A stretch of 64,000 nt of DNA from Siphonodentalium dalli. Its lineage: Eukaryota > Mollusca > Scaphopoda > Gadilida > Siphonodentaliidae. The notes under the pieces are model-generated. The model was not told the origin of the DNA and searched no databases. It worked only from the letters and a program-made list of their open reading frames with translations. The stretch is taken from the NCBI GenBank assembly GCA_032622095.1, contig CP136061.1, positions 132,998,087-133,062,086 of the forward strand, given 5' to 3'. Position numbers and translations under genes: made by a program. The number at the start of each line of letters is the position of its first letter. Position 1 is the stretch's first letter. Of the stretch, positions 58,320 to 64,000 are shown piece by piece.

Positions 58320-58592
58320 CAGGCATGCACAATGTAGGAACAGACACGCTTTTTGTGATGCTATCCCACACAGCGGGCTAGCATCACCAAATTCACCTTC
58401 TGGAGACCTCATTCTGCTTAGGCCTCATCTTCTGGGAAGTATCTACAGTATCAAATTTACATTGTTGTTAGTTAAATTTCCCTTCTAGGAAGTTTCTATA
58501 TCCCCTAACTTGCAGAAGATAAAATTCATAAATGAGGTGCCCAATGGGTGAATATCACCAACTTCAACTGGGGAACTTAAATCTTATCCTTA
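58320..58592. mobile_element. Family D fragment, tandem to the previous copy
   Basis: acagacacgctttttgtgat, right arm of the left hairpin, then core to caacttcaactggggaactt. The core is almost identical to 57958-58125, so it may be a local duplication. Confidence 0.7.
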
Positions 58593-58929
58593 TCAGATTA
58601 GTGAAAATGGGATCACAAAGTCAAATAAGGGCAGAGCAAGAGACTTAACTATTTCACTACATAGTAATTCTTAAAATATGTTTTGCAAGAACTATTTGGC
58701 TTATATAGAATGGAATGTTCTTCCTTGACTGCAATTCAGATTTGTTTTTAAATGGGGTCACCTGGTCAAATAGGGGCCAAGCGAAGGACATTTTCCCTCT
58801 TAATATGCTTCCTTCACAAGGACCATCAGGTCTATTTTACTGATATTTATGATATGTATGAAGGGTTCTTTGGTGTCTGGGATTCTAATTTATTCAGATG
58901 GGGTCACCAGGTTATATAGGGTGGGACCA

Positions 58930-58942
58930 GGGGGGGGGGGGG
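58930..58942. repeat. 13-G run
   Basis: Homopolymer. Confidence 0.85.
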
Positions 58943-59840
58943 TGATCAGTAGTGTACAGTTGGCAATTTCAAGGTGGATTTTCACCAATCTACATACTTA
59001 CAGTCTCTCTAGCCACATATCCTGTTTAAATCTACTTATTTTAAAGTGATTATGAAAAGTGCTGACTGTTTTGGTCTCCAGAGTCCCAGTCTTATCAGTC
59101 TTTGCAGTCTGGTGAGCGACCCCACAGTCATTGACTGTCTTGTTATACTTCTCAGTAGTTGTGAATGTTCAAATATTATGATAAATGCATTACGTTCGCA
59201 TTCAATGGTTTGGTATATTCAAAGATTATTCTTTGTTTTAAAGTCGATTCAAATTCGAATTGATTATCGAGGTCGAATCGAATAACAAAATGAATATCGA
59301 ATATTCGAAGGGGCCTATCGCATATATAAGAGAATACATGGGTCTAACAATACATACCTTGACCTTGTAAGCAAGTGCATTCTCTTATATATGGGAGGCT
59401 CCCTATGGGAGACTAGCATATATAAGAGAATGCACTGGCACATGATCCTCTAATGCTGCCCCAGCACAGCTCCCATCATGAAAGGGTTAAATATGAACCT
59501 GATATTAGTGTTAGCAGGGTTCACGCTATCCATATTTTTTTTGGCCATTTTTCAGAAACTTGAGCCAAATTGAAATACCAAATATAGGATCGTTGAGAAA
59601 AGGACACTGATAAAAAATTTAAAGTAAAAATAAGTAAAAAAAATAAAAAAATAAAAGCAAGATAATAAAAAGCATGCACAAAAATTATACAAATACTAAC
59701 ATAAATATGCATTGATTGACTAATGACGTAATAAATTTATAACACTGAAATTTGAAGATATAATACCTAAAATGCCCTACATTCATTTGACTTTGTCTTG
59801 ACAGTTGACAGTTATAACTCAAATAATTTGGTCGGAGCGA

Positions 59841-60660
59841 CCCACCAACGAAAAGTCGCATTTGAACACATTGAGGTTAATTTATCAAAAGGGAAAAGTT
59901 GAACCCTGAGCTATGGTGTATTGTGGAGAGATCTGTATCTGATTAGTGTTATTCACAAGTAAACACCATTAGACTGATATCTACTCAATATTTAGTTCAG
60001 AAAAACCACAGCTGTTATGTTATGTATCCATTAGGAAATTTGTGGTTGATACAACCTAACACTGATCTAGAAGAGATAGCAGTGATCAGTTATGGTTGCA
60101 GTTCTGTCCCTTCACAACCACAGCCACCCAGAAGGCAAAAAATGTATAAATCATTACTATGAACTCATTAAAATAAAAAACAATTTACAAAATAAATTTT
60201 TTTCACTGTCGGTGACTCTTATGGAAAATAAAATATTACGACGAGTCAAACACCAATGAAATGTCGCATTTGAACTTATTGAGGTTAATTTATCAGAATG
60301 GAAAAGTTGAACCCTGAGCTATGGTGTATTGTGGAGAGATCTGTATCTGATTAGTGTTAGTCACAAGTAAACACCATTAGACTGATATCTACCCAATATT
60401 TAGTTCAGAAAAACCACAGCTGTTATGTTATGTATCCATTGGGAAATTTGTGGTTGATACAACCTAACACTGATCTAGAAGAGATAGCAGTGATCAGTTA
60501 TGGTTGCAGTTCTGTCCCTTCATGACCACAGCCACCCAGAAGGCAAAAAAATGTATAAATCATTGGTGCGAGCTATTTAAAATAAAAAAAAACATTGACA
60601 AAATAATGTTTGTTTCACTGGTGGCTCTTATGGAAAATAAAATATTACGACGAGTCAAAA
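59841..60660. repeat. Two ~408-bp tandem units
   Basis: aaaagtcgcatttgaacaca..atggtgtattgtggagagat..ttagttcagaaaaaccacag is repeated from 60251 with about 95 percent identity by eye; a third unit starts (acgagtcaaa) and stops. No open frame spans a unit. Confidence 0.85.
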
Positions 60661-60867
60661 TTTTACTCAAAAAGAGCATTTCGTCAATGAATAATTAGCC
60701 TCAGGTATCCAAATGCTTGGTTTAGTTTTACTTAATTTGTCGAGTGCATGTGAAATAGAGTTGATCATACCCAGAGGGTGAGATTTAATGTGTGATCACA
60801 TACTGTCTTAACGCCACATTACCTTTATTACCATCGAAACTGTTGGTGACTGTCCCTTACTGCTATC

Positions 60868-61118
60868 TTAAGACATCGCCACTTTCTCATTAGGTACCTT
60901 TACCTGCTAATAATGTACTTCTTTGGGCAGAATACGTAAGAAATGGGCCACCGTGACCTCAATATTTAGACATTGCTTCTTTGTTATTAGATACATTTAC
61001 CCGGGAAAATTATACTTCTATGGTTAGAATATATTAAGAAATGGGCCACCATGACCTCAATATTTAGATATCACCACTTTGTCATTAGGTATTTTTATCC
61101 AGCAAAATGTTCAGATGT
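60868..61118. repeat. About 2.5 tandem ~102-bp units
   Basis: Units share attag(g/a)ta(c/t).tttacc, gaaatgggccacc(g/a)tgacct and caatatttaga. Confidence 0.75.
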
Positions 61119-61189
61119 TCAAAGATATATAAGAGAATGCACTGGCACAGGATATTTAATTATGCGGCTCCCATCATGCAAGGGTTAAA
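61118..61189. mobile_element. Family C right-end fragment
   Basis: gatatataagagaatgcact, ggcacaggatatttaat and ctcccatcatgcaaggg-TTAA. Confidence 0.75.
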
Positions 61190-61279
61190 TTGGATTAATA
61201 AATTAGGTAGAAATGAACTTTGATTGCAGGCAACACATGACATCACAGTAACGTAATGATAAAGTTCCAATATTTAAAG

Positions 61280-61722
61280 CAGACCTGAGAATAATAATGT
61301 GCCTGTCATTTGCAAAATGAAGTCTCCAGAGGGTGAATTTAGTGATGCTATCCCGCATAGCGGGCTAGCATCACTAAATTCACCCTCTGGGGACCTCATT
61401 CTGCTTAGGCCTTATCTTCTCTGGAAAGTTTCTTTATTATCAAATTTCTATGGAAACTTTTTCACATAGATTCTATTTCTTTTTAGTTTAGTTTCTCTAT
61501 ATCCCCAAATTGGCAGATGACACATTGCATAATCCCAATGGGTTACATCACAATATTCACCATTTGGGAACTCTGAGTCTATGTCTCCCATAGCAGATGA
61601 GGCCATGCAGAATGAGGTCCCAAGATGGTGAATTTGGTGATGCTAGTCCACTGTGCGGGATAGCGTCACTAAATTCACCCTCTGGGGACCTCATTCTGCA
61701 AAGGACAGGCGCACTAAACTTT
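61280..61722. mobile_element. Family D hAT-like element
   Basis: cagacctgagaataataatg at the left, perfect left hairpin (61321-61405, ctatcccgcatagcgggctag centre), core with tatatccccaaattggcaga, right hairpin, end gacaggcgcactaaact. Confidence 0.8.
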
Positions 61723-61848
61723 AAAGATATTTCCAACTCAAAATGCATTTTCAGGTTTTAATATATATATATTTATAATATAGTCTGTATCCTAAATATA
61801 ATTACATGTTTGAAGGCATCATTCCAAATCATAAACTGTTCATAAATA

Positions 61849-62274
61849 CAAGCCTGGATATAGTGTGTCTGACATTTGTAGAATGAGTTCCCAGAAGGTG
61901 AATTTAGTGATGCTATCCCACACGGCAGTCTAGCGTTGCCAAATTCACCCTCTGGGAACCTCATTCTACTATGGGAGGAGACCTAGGATCAGATTGAAGT
62001 TCCCCAGTTGAAGTTGGTGATGTTCACCCATTAGTCAGCTCGATTATGCATTTTATCATCTGCAAATTAGGGGATATAGAAAGGGAAGGGAAAAAGTTAC
62101 TAAAAACACTGTTAATTTGAAACTATAGATACTTCCCAGAAGATGAGACTTAGCAGAATGAGGTCCCCAAATGGTGTATTTGGTGATGCTAGCCCGCTGT
62201 GCCGCATAGCATCACTAAATTCACCCTCTGGGTACCTCATTCTGAAAATGTCAGACACACTATATCCAGGACTT
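61849..62274. mobile_element. Family D hAT-like element
   Basis: caagcctggatatagtgtgt to acacactatatccagg, two hairpins, core tgatgttcacccattagtca and gaaactatagatacttccca. Confidence 0.8.
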
Positions 62275-62534
62275 CACCATTTATAAGTTTATGATTCTTC
62301 ATGATATCTTTTTACAGTGTAATTACATTAGGAAACCAAGATTATTCCTTAAGTATTTCCGCCACACATAATTGTTATATTATATTGATGTGTTTGACAT
62401 GCGAAGTTTCAATGTGCATTGTGCTTTTGGAAAAAGTTAGATCCACTGTGTCACACATCAAATCCATGTTCAGACTGACACTGATATTTTTGGTGAAAGG
62501 GTCTCTTTTTAGGATGGTTAGGTCATATATACCA

Positions 62535-62710
62535 ATATGGCATGGTTCATGCTGCAGCTCCCCACCCCCACCACAATTGTTTTGAAACTCAAGATTTGTG
62601 CAATTTTCGGGCAAATTGGATATATTTTTGGTCAAATTCGGGCAATTTTCGTCCAATTTGAATGATATTTCAGGGGGAAATTGTGGCAAATTACAGTATT
62701 TTGTTTACAT
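62535..62710. repeat. Dispersed repeat, inverse of 37470-37670
   Basis: agctccccacccccaccaca, ttcgggcaattttcgtccaa and tcagggggaaattgtggcaa are the reverse complement of the 37.5-kb copy. Confidence 0.75.
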
Positions 62711-63051
62711 TTCTTCCTGAATTATGCATACTTAAGGTTAATTTGAATATATTTTGTTATATTTATGTGTATATATAAGGTATATTCTACAAAAAATGTG
62801 TTACAACCATGAGTATATACATCATGTAAAACAATTCGGGGAAAATTATCAGCACCCCTCCCCCTAAAAATTTGGGTGCATGTATGGTTTGTCAAATTCA
62901 TGGAATTACACTCCCTTCCTTGACAAGTCATGGCATTGCAATCCGTCACTCGCTAGCAACACAATCGAAGAAATATTTTAATGCAATGGGTGGCAAGCAG
63001 GCAACACTGAACAGTATGAGACAGTATTCCTGATGCCATATTAAGTTGAAT

Positions 63052-63268
63052 TACATTAATGCCCTAAATAATAGACTCCTTAACCACAGCAGAATAATAG
63101 GTAACTTTTCAGTATTTAGTCGGAAATATGGGTTGTTCCTATTCATCGGTAAGATCTCACTGAGAGCTTTCCGATGAATGGCAACAAGCCATATTTCCGA
63201 CTTAATCCTGAAAAATAACCCATAATTCGGCTGTGGTTATGGAGTCGATTATTTAGGGCATTACTGTA
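63052..63268. mobile_element. Family A palindrome
   Basis: TACATTAATGCCCTAAATAAT to tatttagggcattactgTA, some divergence in the left arm. Confidence 0.85.
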
Positions 63269-63306
63269 CTATGTAATTACATAAATTTAGATTTAATATC
63301 GGCATT

Positions 63307-63453
63307 TACAGACGAATTATGGGTAACTTTTCAGGATTTAGTCGGAAATATGGCTTGTTGCCATGAAAACAAGCCATATTTCCGACTAAATCCTGAAAAA
63401 TAACCCATAATTCGGCTGTGGTTAAGGAGTCGATTATTTAGGACATTACTGTA
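63307..63453. mobile_element. Family A palindrome, deleted
   Basis: tacagacgaattatgggtaa (outer left arm lost), centre shortened to ttgccatgaaaacaagcc, right arm to ggacattactgTA. It shares the variant cccataattcggctgtgg with the neighbouring copy, which suggests local duplication or conversion. Confidence 0.8.
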
Positions 63454-63786
63454 TAAGAGAAGATAATTGTACAATTCTTTCGCTCATTAACATTTTACCA
63501 TCCGGTCAATATAATATAATTGATTCAAAATACAACCTTTAATCATTTTCTGTATCACCTCAGAAATGCCCACAGGTGAAATCGAAGCAAACTGTAATCA
63601 GGAGTGTAATATGGCCACAACCTGAACAAATTCAGTTTAATTTCTGGTCTCAACTCACTGAGTTTTCCTCAGGCATATATATTAACATTAATGTGTTAAT
63701 TATGTCCAGTTCTTCAATATGTGTTGTTACTCGGGACAATCATCTTTAGAATATGGTTGTGAATAGCCATGGTCAGGTTCTTTTTT

Positions 63787-64000
63787 AAACCTTTCATGAC
63801 GGGAGCTGTGCTGGTACAGCATTAAAGATCCTGTGCCAATGCATTCTCTTTATATATGCGAGTCTCCCATAGGGAGCCTTGCATATATAAGAGAATACAA
63901 TGGCTTACAAGGTCAAGGTAAATATTGTTAGGCCAATGTATTTTCTTATATATGCGAGGCTCCCAATGGGAGACTGGCATATATAAGAGAATGCATTGGC
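63787..64000. mobile_element. Family C piggyBac-like MITE running off the window
   Basis: ttaaacctttcatgacggga, gctgtgctggtacagcatta and two cassette hairpins around ttacaaggtcaaggtaaata; the right border is beyond the end. Confidence 0.8.

Larger units (their letters stand above)
55420..59317. mobile_element. hAT-2: 3.9-kb hAT-like element, itself a host for others
   Basis: Imperfect inverted ends TAGGCCACTGCGAATA and TAGGCCCCTTCGAATA (on inversion) with a perfect 8-bp target duplication TCGCATAT (55412-55419 and 59318-59325). GAATCGAAT-type subterminal repeats occur at both ends, as in hAT-1. The interior holds hAT-4, a tandem-repeat array, family D pieces and a G run. No transposase was recognised. 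Because of its length it may derive from an autonomous element. Confidence 0.85.
55351..59490. mobile_element. Family C MITE split by a 3.9-kb hAT-like element
   Basis: gaaaaccctgtgccaatgca..gggcacctcgcatat at the left; then, after the insertion 55420-59317, atataagagaatacatgggtctaac and the second hairpin to ctcccatcatgaaaggg-TTAA. The left-most border is lost. It starts about 50 bp after the exon donor. Confidence 0.8.

Noticed and set aside
7819-62000. A recurrent peptide (RMRSPEGEFSDAIPHSG and variants, ending NSPSGDLIL) in more than a dozen small frames on both strands, looking like a conserved protein family
   Set aside because: Every instance falls on a family D hairpin. Both strands give the same peptide because the DNA is palindromic, and frames break at element borders.
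55300-64000. Possible downstream RA or RhoGAP exons
   Set aside because: Acceptor-like sites near 62320, 63560 and 63671 were read through in frame and gave no RA or RhoGAP motif.
3281-64000. CRISPR-like array, because short palindromes recur many times
   Set aside because: Copies are kilobases apart with unrelated spacing, have transposon borders, and lie in an intron-bearing animal genome.

Overview
This is a eukaryotic, animal genomic window: AT-rich, very gene-poor and packed with transposon debris. There are no operons, ribosome binding sites or other prokaryotic features. Its dispersed repeats (a 'tagctcacctgagac' type repeat with tandem ~167-base units, a 'cttggcacagatatt' repeat, and a tRNA-like SINE ending in 'gacgataaactccaa') are of kinds I associate with molluscs, brachiopods and other lophotrochozoans. 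The species cannot be fixed from sequence alone.

One host gene is recognisable, on the + strand. Six exons (20266-20376, 33810-33929, 50425-50516, 53149-53260, 54464-54528, 55108-55299) join in phase into 692 nt, about 230 codons. They encode the C-terminal end of a DH (RhoGEF) domain, a linker with a short basic RRKSAP motif, and most of a PH domain that closely resembles the PH of vertebrate ARHGAP20. The 5' exons, and any RA and RhoGAP exons, are not seen. The gene spans at least 35 kb, almost all of it intron.

The rest is mostly nested, non-autonomous, strongly palindromic DNA elements. Family A is a ~215-bp palindrome with TIR CAGTAATGCYCTAA and TA target duplications (pogo/Tigger-like), about 17 copies. 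Families B, C, E, F and H begin TTAA-CC and end GG-TTAA (piggyBac-like). Family D (about 21 copies, 109-715 bp) has TIR CAAGCCTG, several 8-bp target duplications (hAT-like), and long inverted repeats at both ends. Family G is a longer palindrome with TIR AGGTACTCAATC. Four further hAT-like elements with perfect 8-bp target duplications lie at 43668-45224, 51865-52503, 55420-59317 and, inside the last, 55511-56280. A dead LINE lies at 1269-2630 on the minus strand, and a tRNA-type SINE at 9719-10548 is split by a D element.

Layout: 1-20 kb, LINE relic, SINE and MITEs; 20.3 kb, DH exon; 20.4-33.8 kb, MITE-filled intron; 33.8 kb, second DH exon; 34-50.4 kb, intron with tandem duplications, an unexplained broken reading frame (40490-40890) and a hAT inside a D element; 50.4-55.3 kb, the linker and PH exons; 55.3-64 kb, a three-level transposon nest, tandem repeats and more MITEs. 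Many short open reading frames are only translations of the A, B/C and D hairpins. The most notable structural observation is a single ~75-bp hairpin cassette shared by three otherwise different element families (B, C and J).
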